Shown here: piece by piece, positions 26,388-34,811 of the stretch
Layout of the letters: each line of letters starts with the position of its first letter
Position numbering within the stretch: position 1 is the first letter of the stretch
Source of the DNA: Pseudorhodoferax sp. Leaf274
Lineage (GTDB): Bacteria; Pseudomonadota; Gammaproteobacteria; Burkholderiales; Burkholderiaceae_C
Direction of reading: 5' to 3'
Length of the DNA stretch: 64,000 bases
NCBI RefSeq assembly: GCF_001422445.1
Contig: NZ_LMNA01000003.1
Location: forward strand, 138,576-202,575
Notes under the pieces: model-generated
What the model was told of the DNA's origin: nothing
Databases searched by the model: none
Seen by the model: the letters and a program-made list of their open reading frames with translations, nothing else
Made by a program: the position numbers and the translations under genes

Positions 26388-27971
26388 ATGAAGCAAGGCC
26401 TCTCGCTCCGCGTCTCCCAGCACCTGGCACTGACCCCCCAGCTGCAGCAGTCCATCCGGCTGCTGCAGCTGTCCACGCTGGAGCTGTCGCAGGAGGTCGA
26501 GCAGATGCTCGACGAGAACCCGTTCCTGGAGCAGTCCATGGACGAGGCGCCGGGCGAGGACTTCGGGCTGGCCCAGGCCGACACGCCGGTGCGCGATGAA
26601 GACCGCGACACCGAGGCCGCGCTGTCCAGCGGGCTGGATTACGCCACCGAGGCGCCGGCCGAGAACCGCAGCGAATCCGAATCGCCCCTGACCGGTCAGG
26701 CCGACGAGCACGACTGGGACGGCGACGGCACGCACGACGTGGCGCCCGACGACGGCGAGTGGGGCGGCGACGCCCTGCCGCGCAACGGTTCCGCGCTGGG
26801 CGAGGAGGGCGATGCCGATGCCACCGAACTGGCGCGCAGCCAGGAGTCGCTGCCCAGCTTCCTGCACCGCCAGGCACTGGCGCTGCGCCTGTCCGAGGAA
26901 GACACGGCCGCGCTGCGCTTCCTGATCGAGTCGCTCAACGACGACGGCTACCTCGAAGACAGCCTCGACGCGCTGGCCGCCGGCTTCGCCGGTGACGACC
27001 CCGAGGCGCACGAGGAGCTCGTGCACCGCTTCACCGTGGCCCTGCGCCTGCTGCAGAACCTGGAGCCGGCCGGTGTCGGCGCGCGCGACCTGGGCGAATG
27101 CCTGGCGCTGCAGATCCGCGCGTTGCCCGAGGACGAGGTTCCCGCCCCGCTGCGGCGCACTGCGCTGCGCATGTGCCGCCAGTCCATGGACCTGCTGGCG
27201 CGGCGCGACCTGCGCCGCCTGGCCAACCTGTGCGGCGACAACGAGGCCGGCATCAAGGCCGCGCTGGCGTTGATCACGCGGCTGGAGCCCAAGCCCGGCC
27301 GCAAGTTCGTCGACGTGGAGCGCAACATCATCGTGCCCGACGTCATCGTGGTCCGCAGCGGCCGCGGCGCCAACGTGCGTTTCCGCGCCCAGCTCAATGC
27401 CGAAGTGATGCCGCGCCTGCGCGTGCACGACATCTACGCCAACGCGCTCAAGCAGCACCGCGGCGGGGGCCGCGAGGCCTCGGACACTGCGGCATTGCAG
27501 CAGCGCCTGCAGGAGGCGCGCTGGTTCATCAAGAACATCCAGCAGCGCTTCGACACCATCCTGCGCGTGTCCAACGCCATCGTCGAACGGCAGAAGAACT
27601 TCTTCACCCATGGGGCGCTGGCCATGCGCCCGCTGGTGCTGCGCGAGATCGCCGACGAGCTGGGCCTGCACGAGTCCACCATCAGCCGCGTGACCACCGC
27701 CAAGTACATGGCCACGCCGTTCGGCACCTTCGAGCTGAAGTACTTCTTCGGCTCTTCGCTCGGCACCGAGACCGGCGGCAACGCGTCGAGCACCGCCGTG
27801 CGCGCGCTGATCAAGCAGTTCGTGACGGCCGAGGACACCAAGAAGCCGCTGTCGGACAGCCAGCTCTCCGACATGCTCAAGGAGCAGGGCATCGAGTGCG
27901 CGCGCCGTACCGTCGCCAAGTACCGCGAAGCCCTGCGCATCGCACCAACGAATCTGCGCAAAGCGCTGTAG
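26388..27971 (+). CDS. rpoN: RNA polymerase sigma-54 factor
   Basis: 527 residues from the ATG at 26388. Region I is Gln/Leu-rich (LRVSQHLALTPQLQQSIRLL, EVEQMLDENPFLE) and binds enhancer-binding proteins. An acidic region II follows (about 55-150). The core-binding and crosslink regions come next (RFRAQLNAEVMPRLRVHD). At the C-terminus are the helix-turn-helix (LHESTISRVTTAKYM, then TPFGTFELKYFF) and the RpoN box ARRTVAKYRE, which reads -24 promoter elements. All parts are present. Reads genes for nitrogen use, motility and other responses. Third gene of the lptA-lptB-rpoN unit. Confidence 0.98.
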   Translation: MKQGLSLRVSQHLALTPQLQQSIRLLQLSTLELSQEVEQMLDENPFLEQSMDEAPGEDFGLAQADTPVRDEDRDTEAALSSGLDYATEAPAENRSESESPLTGQADEHDWDGDGTHDVAPDDGEWGGDALPRNGSALGEEGDADATELARSQESLPSFLHRQALALRLSEEDTAALRFLIESLNDDGYLEDSLDALAAGFAGDDPEAHEELVHRFTVALRLLQNLEPAGVGARDLGECLALQIRALPEDEVPAPLRRTALRMCRQSMDLLARRDLRRLANLCGDNEAGIKAALALITRLEPKPGRKFVDVERNIIVPDVIVVRSGRGANVRFRAQLNAEVMPRLRVHDIYANALKQHRGGGREASDTAALQQRLQEARWFIKNIQQRFDTILRVSNAIVERQKNFFTHGALAMRPLVLREIADELGLHESTISRVTTAKYMATPFGTFELKYFFGSSLGTETGGNASSTAVRALIKQFVTAEDTKKPLSDSQLSDMLKEQGIECARRTVAKYREALRIAPTNLRKAL

Positions 27972-27973
27972 CC

Positions 27974-29227
27974 ATGCAAAACCTGCGCTTGTTCCTGCCC
28001 TGCGCGGCGGGTGTCGAAGCCATGCTGGCCGACGAGGCCGCGCGCATCGCCGGCGCGCCGGTCCAGGCCCGCCGCGCCGGTGTGCGCCTGTCCGCCTCCT
28101 GGCGCGACGCCATGCGGCTGAACCTGCACAGCCGGCTGTGCCAGCGTGTGCTGATCGAGCTGGCCCATGGCGACTACCGCCACGAGCAGGACCTCTATGC
28201 GATCGCCTCCAACGTCGCCTGGGAGGCCTGGTTCACGCCGCGCCACACCTTCAAGATCGAGCTCACGGCCCAGCACAGCCCGCTGCAGAGCCTGAACTTC
28301 GCCGCGCTGCGCATCAAGGATGCCATCGCCGACCGCTTCCGCGACAAGACCGGCAGCCGGCCCGACGTGGACACGCGCTTCCCGCAGGTGCGCATCTATG
28401 CCCACCTGACCACCGACCGGCTGCAGTTGTACATCGACAGCTCGGGCGAGCCGCTGTTCAAGCGCGGCTGGCGTGAGGACAAGGGCGATGCCCCGCTCAA
28501 GGAAACCCTGGCCGCCGCCATGCTCGCCGCCAGCGGCTGGGACGCGCAGACCCCGCTGTACGACCCCTGCTGCGGCAGCGGCACCATCGCCATCGAGGCC
28601 GCGCAGATCGCCTGCGGCATCGCCCCCGGCCTGAACCGGCGCTTCGGCTTCGAGCGGCTGGCGCCCTTCCAGGCGCACGTGTGGGCCGCGCTGCGCGAGG
28701 AAGCCCAGGCCGCGCAGCACGCCCCCACCACCACCGTGTTCGGCAGCGACGTGGCCCACCGCATGGTCGATTTCGCGCAGCGCAACGCCCAGCGCGCCGG
28801 CGTCGCCGCGGCCGTTCAGCTGCGCGGCGGCGACGCCCTGCAGCGCATGCCGCCGGCCGAGTCCGGCACCATGCTGCTCAACCCGCCCTATGGCGAGCGC
28901 ATCGCCGTGGCCGGCGTGGCCGGCAACCGGCTCGGACAGCCGCAGCGCGGCGGCCGCGAGACCGCGCAGACCGACGACGGCGGCGACTTCTTCCCCCAGC
29001 TGGCCACCCACTGGAAGCGCAACTACGCCGGCTGGACCGCCTGGGTGCTGACGCCGGACGCCAAGCTGCCCAGCCGCATGCGCCTGAAGGAGTCGCGCCG
29101 CGTGCCGATGTGGAACGGCCCCATCGAATGCCGGCTGTTCCGCTTCGAACTGGTCGCCGGCTCGGCGCGCGGCACGCCCGCTGCGCCAGTCCCGCCCGCC
29201 ACCGCCAGCGGCGATGAGGCCAGCTGA
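27974..29227 (+). CDS. THUMP-domain rRNA/tRNA guanine-N2 methyltransferase, RlmL/TrmN-like
   Basis: 417 residues, two bases after the rpoN stop. N-terminal ferredoxin-like and THUMP part (about 1-160, LRLFLPCAAGVEAMLADEAA). A class I SAM domain follows with motif I DPCCGSGTIAIEAA (about 197) and motif IV LLNPPYGERI (about 301), the NPPY sequence of N2-guanine methyltransferases. Similar in size to the N-terminal half of RlmL or to stand-alone RlmL-N-like enzymes; the C-terminal RlmK half is missing. Expected to methylate a guanine in 23S rRNA or tRNA. The 3' end overlaps the PIN gene by 14 bases. Confidence 0.85.
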   Translation: MQNLRLFLPCAAGVEAMLADEAARIAGAPVQARRAGVRLSASWRDAMRLNLHSRLCQRVLIELAHGDYRHEQDLYAIASNVAWEAWFTPRHTFKIELTAQHSPLQSLNFAALRIKDAIADRFRDKTGSRPDVDTRFPQVRIYAHLTTDRLQLYIDSSGEPLFKRGWREDKGDAPLKETLAAAMLAASGWDAQTPLYDPCCGSGTIAIEAAQIACGIAPGLNRRFGFERLAPFQAHVWAALREEAQAAQHAPTTTVFGSDVAHRMVDFAQRNAQRAGVAAAVQLRGGDALQRMPPAESGTMLLNPPYGERIAVAGVAGNRLGQPQRGGRETAQTDDGGDFFPQLATHWKRNYAGWTAWVLTPDAKLPSRMRLKESRRVPMWNGPIECRLFRFELVAGSARGTPAAPVPPATASGDEAS

Positions 29228-29711
29228 CGCCAGCCGCGCCGTGGTGCTGGACACCAACGTCGCGCTGGACCTGCTGCTGTTCCAGGACCCCGGCACCGCC
29301 GCCTTGCAGGAGGCGCTGCAGCAGGGCCGCCTGCGCTGGCTGGTGCTGCCCGGCATGCGCGCCGAGTTCGTGCGCGTGCTCGACTACCCGCACCTGCTGG
29401 CCTGGCGCCAGGCCCATGGGCGTTCCGCCAAGGCCGCGCTCGCGGCATTCGACGCCCACAGCTGCACCGTCGAACCGGTGCCCGCGTGTGCCGTGCGCTG
29501 CAGCGACCCCGACGACCAGCCGTTCATCGACCTGGCCGTCGCGCACCGGGCCCTGCTGTTGAGCAAGGACCGCGCGGTGCTTGCCACGCGTGCACCGCTC
29601 GCAGGCCTCGGCGTGCGCGTGGAGAAACAGTTGCTTACCAACCGTCATCCACCGCTCACACGCCATGGTGTTGAAGCCGCGGCGGAACTGGCACACTTGC
29701 AGCATATGTAA
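29214..29711 (+). CDS. PIN-domain protein (PIN_3 type ribonuclease fold)
   Basis: 165 residues. The PIN acidic residues are visible: VVLDTNVALDLLL (Asp13), MRAEFVRVL (Glu), DPDDQPFIDLAVAHRA (Asp pair) and LLSKDRAVL. It belongs to the PIN_3 / 'putative toxin' group. PIN proteins cleave RNA in a metal-dependent way and are often toxins, but there is no antitoxin gene beside it. It overlaps the RNA methyltransferase gene by 14 bases, so the two are translated together. A house-keeping RNA-processing role is more likely than a toxin. The gap 29712-29815 after it is empty. Confidence 0.75.
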   Translation: MRPADASRAVVLDTNVALDLLLFQDPGTAALQEALQQGRLRWLVLPGMRAEFVRVLDYPHLLAWRQAHGRSAKAALAAFDAHSCTVEPVPACAVRCSDPDDQPFIDLAVAHRALLLSKDRAVLATRAPLAGLGVRVEKQLLTNRHPPLTRHGVEAAAELAHLQHM

Positions 29712-29815
29712 GCATGCGCAACGCGCATCCAGCTTGCTGTGCGCCCTTTGCGGCGCCACGATCCATTCCGCCCACTGCTGGGCTGTTGTCGCCCAGGCGG
29801 CCGGCCTGTACCTAG

Positions 29816-30679
29816 ATGTCTTCACCTGCGCCCACCCCTCCCGCAGTTGCTCCGGCAACGTCCATGCTCCAGCCCGAGGACTTCGACCAGCTCGATGCCT
29901 GGCTCGACATCCTGCGCGAGCAGGGCATCGATGCCCCGCAATGGGAGCTGTGCGAGGGCTTCATGGCCGCATTGGTGTGTTGCCGCAGCCCGGTCGCGCC
30001 GGCCGATTACTGGCCGGTGCTGCTGGAGTCGGAGAAGCCGCTGGAAGAACTGTTCCCCGACGCCGCCGTGCGCCAGCAGTTCGAAGCCATGTGGGCGCGC
30101 CGCTGGCAGGAGGTCGCCACCGCGCTGGATGCCGAAGTCGACAGCCTGGACGACGAGCGCGCCTACTGCCCCCAGGTGCTGGACGTGCGCAGCGCCATGG
30201 CCCAGCTGGAGCCCGCGGCCCGCGCCGAAGCCCTGGGCCTGGAGCAGCCCGAGGCCGCCGCTCTGGCAGAGGCACAGGCGCAGCTGCCGTCGTTCGCGCA
30301 GCTGTGGGCGCTGGGCTTCATGCTCGTCGTCGAGACCTGGCCGGACGAATGGCTGGCCCCCAGCCGCGAGAAGGACATCGCCCGCGCCATGGACGATGCG
30401 CTGGGCAACGTGGCAGAACTGTGCGAGGACGACGAGGGCCCGCACGAGGTTTCCGCCTATGTGGACGACGACGGCCAGGAAGGCCCGCCCAGCATGTCGG
30501 CCGACCGCCTGGAGGCCTTCGGCGAAGCGGTCTGGGCCGTCTACGACCTGCGCGCCGCCGGCCTCGCGCTGGGCCCCCGCGTGGCGCAGGTGCGCCATGA
30601 CGCCCCCGCCCCGGGCCGCAACGACGCCTGCCCCTGCGGCAGTGGCAAGAAATTCAAGAAGTGCCATGGCGCCGACTGA
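29816..30679 (+). CDS. YecA/UPF0149-family protein with SEC-C zinc motif
   Basis: 287 residues. The N-terminal part (LDAWLDILREQGID...WELCEGFMAALVCC) and the central helices match the YecA/UPF0149 family. The last 21 residues are a SEC-C motif, NDACPCGSGKKFKKCHG, like the zinc-binding tail of SecA, which contacts SecB and the ribosome. An acidic linker (about 200-235) separates the two. Function in the family is not fixed; the SEC-C tail suggests contact with ribosomes or exported proteins. Lies upstream of phcB with 72 bases between. Confidence 0.85.
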   Translation: MSSPAPTPPAVAPATSMLQPEDFDQLDAWLDILREQGIDAPQWELCEGFMAALVCCRSPVAPADYWPVLLESEKPLEELFPDAAVRQQFEAMWARRWQEVATALDAEVDSLDDERAYCPQVLDVRSAMAQLEPAARAEALGLEQPEAAALAEAQAQLPSFAQLWALGFMLVVETWPDEWLAPSREKDIARAMDDALGNVAELCEDDEGPHEVSAYVDDDGQEGPPSMSADRLEAFGEAVWAVYDLRAAGLALGPRVAQVRHDAPAPGRNDACPCGSGKKFKKCHGAD

Positions 30680-30751
30680 GCGCCTGCGCCCTCTGCGGGA
30701 ACACTAGCCCGCGTCCTGGTTCCTTCTCTCCCGCCTGCCGAGGTCTGCGCC

Positions 30752-32158
30752 GTGCTGTCTCCCCGCGCCATCGATGCCGTCATCACCTTCCGCAACAGCC
30801 AGGGCGAGGTCGTCCGCGGGGTGCTGACCAACCACCAGCGGCGCTCGCTGGTGATGGAGATCTACAACCCCTACTCCATCGTCCAGGTCAGCGAGGTGCT
30901 CAGCGAGCTGACCGTGCGCGCCGGCGAGCGGCCGGTCTACCGCGGCAAGGCGGTGGTGGTGAGCCTGCTCAACACCGGGCTGATGGCGGTGGTTTCCGTC
31001 ACGCTCATCGACGAGTGGGACGAGCTAGCCGTCATGGGCCATGACCCGGCCTCGTTCTCGCAGCAGGCGCGCGCTTTCGTGGACGAGTGGAACCAGCGCT
31101 TCACGATCGGCGAGTCCTACCAGGTCGCCGTGAGCGAGCTGCGGGCCTACCTGTCCGACGTGTCGCGCTGGGTCGACCAGGCCGACATGTCGGCCACGCT
31201 GCCCAAGGACCCCGAGGGCAAGCTGCGCAAGGACGTGTTCTTCGAGATCGCCGAACCGCTGATGCGGCGCACGCGCGACTACTTCGACCGCCTCGAGGAT
31301 GTGGCGGGCGAGGTGCCCGCGGCGCTGCAGACCAGCCACCGCAGCTTCGCCCAGGCGTCGATCCATCCCCTGATCCTGCGCGCGCCCTTCGTCTACCGCA
31401 CCTTTGCCAAGCCGCTGGGCTATGCGGGCGACTACCAGATGGTCAACCAGATGCTGAGCGACCCGCGCGACGGCGCCAGCACCTACTTCCAGATCATCAA
31501 CACCTTCTTCCTGAACGCGCCCGTCGCCACCGCGCACCGCAACCGCATCGACATCCTGGTGGACACCCTGTCCTCGCTGACCGAGCGGCCCGGCAACGGG
31601 GGCCCGGTGCGCGTCCTGAACGTGGGCTGCGGCCCGGCGGTCGAGATCCAGCGCCTCATCGCACAGCATCCATCGCCCGAGCGCTTCGTCTTCACGCTGA
31701 TGGACTTCAGCGAGGAAACGCTGGCCTACACGCGCTCCATGATCGACCAGGCCTGCGCCCGGCGCGGCGTGCGGGTGGCGGTGGAGCTCGTCCACGAATC
31801 CGTCCACAACCTGCTCAAGCGCAGCTCCGGCGCGCGCCAGTTGCCCGAGACGCCGTTCGACTTCGTGTACTGCGCGGGCCTGTTCGACTACCTGTCCGAC
31901 AAGGTCTGCAACCGCCTGCTCGAGTACTTCATCGCCCGCACGCGTCCCGAAGGCGAAGTGCTGGTGACCAACGTGCACGAACGCAACCCGGACCGCCACG
32001 TGATGGAGCACGTGCTGGAGTGGCACCTGATCTACCGCGACGAAGCCGGCATGCGCACCGTTGCCCCGCAGCAGGCCAGCATCGCGCAACTGTGGACGGA
32101 TGCCACCGGTGTCAACGTGTTCATGCGCCTGGCCGCGTTGCCTGTCGCCGCACAATGA
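30752..32158 (+). CDS. phcB: PhcB-like SAM methyltransferase (3-hydroxy fatty acid methyl ester synthase)
   Basis: 468 residues, GTG start at 30752. A roughly 95-residue N-terminal beta-rich part (IDAVITFRNSQGEVVRGVLT) that may be PilZ-like is followed by a helical linker and a class I SAM methyltransferase domain with motif I RVLNVGCGPAVEIQRL at about 287-302. In Ralstonia, PhcB methylates a 3-hydroxy fatty acid to make the volatile signal 3-OH-PAME or its myristate form, which accumulates with cell density. Identification rests on length, domain order and the three downstream genes, which repeat the phcBSRQ order. The exact fatty acid is unknown. Confidence 0.85.
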   Translation: MLSPRAIDAVITFRNSQGEVVRGVLTNHQRRSLVMEIYNPYSIVQVSEVLSELTVRAGERPVYRGKAVVVSLLNTGLMAVVSVTLIDEWDELAVMGHDPASFSQQARAFVDEWNQRFTIGESYQVAVSELRAYLSDVSRWVDQADMSATLPKDPEGKLRKDVFFEIAEPLMRRTRDYFDRLEDVAGEVPAALQTSHRSFAQASIHPLILRAPFVYRTFAKPLGYAGDYQMVNQMLSDPRDGASTYFQIINTFFLNAPVATAHRNRIDILVDTLSSLTERPGNGGPVRVLNVGCGPAVEIQRLIAQHPSPERFVFTLMDFSEETLAYTRSMIDQACARRGVRVAVELVHESVHNLLKRSSGARQLPETPFDFVYCAGLFDYLSDKVCNRLLEYFIARTRPEGEVLVTNVHERNPDRHVMEHVLEWHLIYRDEAGMRTVAPQQASIAQLWTDATGVNVFMRLAALPVAAQ

Positions 32159-32164
32159 ACTCCC

Positions 32165-33631
32165 ATGAACGCATTCCGGCTGACCAAGGCGCTGCAGGGT
32201 GATTACGAGGCCGAGCTGTCCGAATTCCGCCTGGCCTACAGCCGCGCGGGCTGCATCGTGGCCTGCGTGCTGGTTCCGGGCGGCGTGGGGCTGGACATGG
32301 CGTTCTACCCCCAGCACCAGCTGCCGCTGGGCATCGCGCGTGGCCTGACGACCGTCGTGCTGGGCGTGCTGCTGGCGCTGCTGTATTCGCGCTGCGCCGA
32401 ACGGTATGTCCGCGCCATCACGGTGGCATGGCTGGTGTTGCCCCAGGTCATGATCGTCTGGATGATCTACCACACCGAAGGGGCCCTGTCTCCCTACGTG
32501 TTCGGGTTGAGCCTGGCCCTCTACGCGGCCGGCATCATCATGCCGATCGGGCTGATGCAGTCGGTCGGGCTGGGCGCGTTCACCTGCGTCGCCTACTTCC
32601 TGGCGGGCCTGCTGCATGCGCATGCGCCGGTCCCCGGCGGCGCGCTCGTGGGCAACACCATCTTCCTGCTGTTCTCTGCCACGGCCTCGTCGGTCTGCAC
32701 GGTCTTCAACGAACGCGCACGGCTCAAGCTGTTCGCCCTGCAGCGCGAGGTGGCCGAGAAGAACGCCTCGCTGCTCAGCACCAACCAGGCGCTGGCGCAG
32801 ATCAAGGGGATGATGATGCAGCAGGAGAAGATGGCCGCCCTGGGCACCCTGTCGGCCGGGCTGCTGCACGAGGTCAACAACCCCGTCAACTACAGCATGA
32901 TGGCGCTCAACATGGCGCTGATGGACCCGGCCGTGGCCACCAGCGCCGACCTCAAGGAAAGCCTGACCGACGCCAAGGACGGCATGCTGCGCGTGCAGAG
33001 CATCGTGACCGACCTCAAGACCTTCGCCTACCAGAAGCCCGGCGGCGACAGCGAACGCATCTTCCTGTTCGAGAAGGCGCTGCGCTCGGCGCTGCGGCTC
33101 ACCGGCTTCGAGCTCAAGGGCGTGGGCATCGAGACGCAGCTGCCGCTGGACACCCATGTGCGCGGCGACGAGCCGGCCATCATCGGCGTGCTCGTGAACC
33201 TGCTCGGCAACGCGGCGCTGGCGCTGCAAAAGGGCGTGCAGCGCCGGCCGGGCCTGGTGCCGCAGATCGTGGTGCGGGCCGAACGCCAGGCCAGCCGCCT
33301 GGTCGTGCACGTGCGCGACAACGGCACCGGCATCGCGCCGGACAACCTCGCCCGCGTGTTCGAGCCCTTCTTCACCACGCGCGAGGTGGGCCAGGGCCTG
33401 GGCCTGGGCCTGGCCGTGTGCTATGCCATCGTGCAGCGCCACGGCGGGCAGTTGACGGTCACCAGCGAAGAAGACGCCTGGACCGAATTCAGCTTCGACC
33501 TGGCGCTGGCCACGGCCGACTTCGCCGCCACGGCGCAGGCCGCAGGAACGGCCGGGGACGCTGCGGGCGCGCCGGCCTCCCGGCCCCCACCCTCCGCCCT
33601 GGATGCGCCGGCCGGCGCCATCCCGGCCTGA
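32165..33631 (+). CDS. phcS: PhcS-like membrane sensor histidine kinase
   Basis: 488 residues. Six membrane helices between about 25 and 185 (e.g. GIARGLTTVVLGVLLALLYS, YVFGLSLALYAAGIIMPIGL) with very short loops, suited to sensing a lipid-like signal in the membrane. A coiled linker is followed by the H-box LLHEVNNPVNY (His235), N-box VLVNLLGNAALALQ, and G-boxes DNGTGIAPD and GLGLGLAVCYAI. In Ralstonia PhcS senses 3-OH-PAME and passes phosphate to PhcR and PhcQ. It begins 6 bases after phcB. The tail after about residue 460 is Ala/Pro-rich. Confidence 0.85.
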   Translation: MNAFRLTKALQGDYEAELSEFRLAYSRAGCIVACVLVPGGVGLDMAFYPQHQLPLGIARGLTTVVLGVLLALLYSRCAERYVRAITVAWLVLPQVMIVWMIYHTEGALSPYVFGLSLALYAAGIIMPIGLMQSVGLGAFTCVAYFLAGLLHAHAPVPGGALVGNTIFLLFSATASSVCTVFNERARLKLFALQREVAEKNASLLSTNQALAQIKGMMMQQEKMAALGTLSAGLLHEVNNPVNYSMMALNMALMDPAVATSADLKESLTDAKDGMLRVQSIVTDLKTFAYQKPGGDSERIFLFEKALRSALRLTGFELKGVGIETQLPLDTHVRGDEPAIIGVLVNLLGNAALALQKGVQRRPGLVPQIVVRAERQASRLVVHVRDNGTGIAPDNLARVFEPFFTTREVGQGLGLGLAVCYAIVQRHGGQLTVTSEEDAWTEFSFDLALATADFAATAQAAGTAGDAAGAPASRPPPSALDAPAGAIPA

Positions 33632-33644
33632 CGCACCCGTACCC

Positions 33645-34811
33645 ATGCACGCGTCGCCCATGGAACCGGATGCCGACACCGTCCTCGTGGTCGACGACGA
33701 GGCGCTCGCGCGCAAGTGGTTCTGCCGCACCTACGACAACGAGTTCCCCATCGAAGCCGCCGCCAGCGTCGACGAGGCGCTGCAGCTGCTGGGCCGGCAC
33801 GGCCACCGCATCGCCGTGGTCGTCACCGACTACCGCATGCCGCAGCGCACTGGCCTGGAGCTGTTGCAGGAGTTGCAGCGCCGGCACCGGCACCTGGTGC
33901 CGCTGCTGTGCACCGCCTACGCCGATACCGAGCTCGCCATCGCCGCCGTGAACGAGGGGCGCGTGTTCCGCATCCTGCAAAAGCCGCTCGAAGAAGCGGC
34001 AACGCGTCAGGCACTGCGCGACGCCCTGGCCTGGCACCGCTACCGCACGCGCGAGAGCGCGCTGCACGAGAGCCGCGTCATGGCCATGCGCGAGACGCTG
34101 GGCTTCCTCGCGCACGAGCTCAACACCCCGCTGGGCACCGTGCGCGGCTACATGGGCGCACTGCGCGACCGCTACCGGCCCGAGGACTCGGGCAGCGGGC
34201 AGGCGGTGTTCACCGAGCACCGCGCGGGCGAGATCATCGCTGCCATCGACTCGGCCGAGCGGCGCGCGCTGTACTGCCAATCGCTGGTCGCCAGCTTCGT
34301 GCAGTCCGCGCGCGACGCCCTGCCGGGCGCCGTCGAGCCGCCGCTGTACGCCGGCGCACTGGCGCGCGCGCTGCTGGCCGAGTACCCGTTCGAAGGCGAC
34401 GAGCGCGACTGCGTGGTGCTGGACCCGCAGCAGGACTTTCGCCTGCCCGGCCGCCGCGACCTGCTGTACCTGGTGCTGTGCACGCTGACCAAGAACGCGC
34501 TGCTCGCGCTGCGCGGCGTCGCAACGCCCCAGTTGCGCATCGAGTTCGGCCGCGCCCCGCCGCCGGATCTCACGCACAAGGCGTGGATCCGCTTCATCGA
34601 CAACGGTTGCGGCATCGCACCCGATATCCTCGCGCGGCTGACGCTGGAGCCCCTGACCACGCGTGCGGCCAGCGGCGGCAACGGCATGGGCCTGGTGTTC
34701 TGCCGGCGTGTCGTCCAGGCCATCGGTGGCGGCATCGCCATCCACTCCGAACCCGGACAGGGCTGCACCGTGACCCTGACCTTCCCGAGCACCGAGGACG
34801 CCAGAACATGA
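33645..34811 (+). CDS. phcR: PhcR-like response regulator with histidine kinase output domain
   Basis: 388 residues from ATG 33645; ATG 33660 is also possible. Receiver domain about 10-125 with phospho-acceptor Asp62 (VVVTDYRMPQRTG). Then, in place of a DNA-binding domain, a histidine kinase module: LGFLAHELNTPLG (His157), N-box LCTLTKNALLALRG, IDNGCGIAPD and NGMGLVFCRRVVQAIGG. This receiver-plus-kinase layout is typical of Ralstonia PhcR. It should relay between PhcS and other regulators. The stop overlaps the phcQ start (ATGA). Confidence 0.85.
   Translation: MHASPMEPDADTVLVVDDEALARKWFCRTYDNEFPIEAAASVDEALQLLGRHGHRIAVVVTDYRMPQRTGLELLQELQRRHRHLVPLLCTAYADTELAIAAVNEGRVFRILQKPLEEAATRQALRDALAWHRYRTRESALHESRVMAMRETLGFLAHELNTPLGTVRGYMGALRDRYRPEDSGSGQAVFTEHRAGEIIAAIDSAERRALYCQSLVASFVQSARDALPGAVEPPLYAGALARALLAEYPFEGDERDCVVLDPQQDFRLPGRRDLLYLVLCTLTKNALLALRGVATPQLRIEFGRAPPPDLTHKAWIRFIDNGCGIAPDILARLTLEPLTTRAASGGNGMGLVFCRRVVQAIGGGIAIHSEPGQGCTVTLTFPSTEDART

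Noticed and set aside
29214..29711. Toxin of a toxin-antitoxin pair
   Set aside because: PIN fold is clear but no antitoxin gene adjoins it, and the overlap is with an RNA methyltransferase gene.
29712..29815. Small gene or RNA between the PIN and SEC-C genes
   Set aside because: Only 104 bases, with no supported frame, no clear hairpin and no promoter match.
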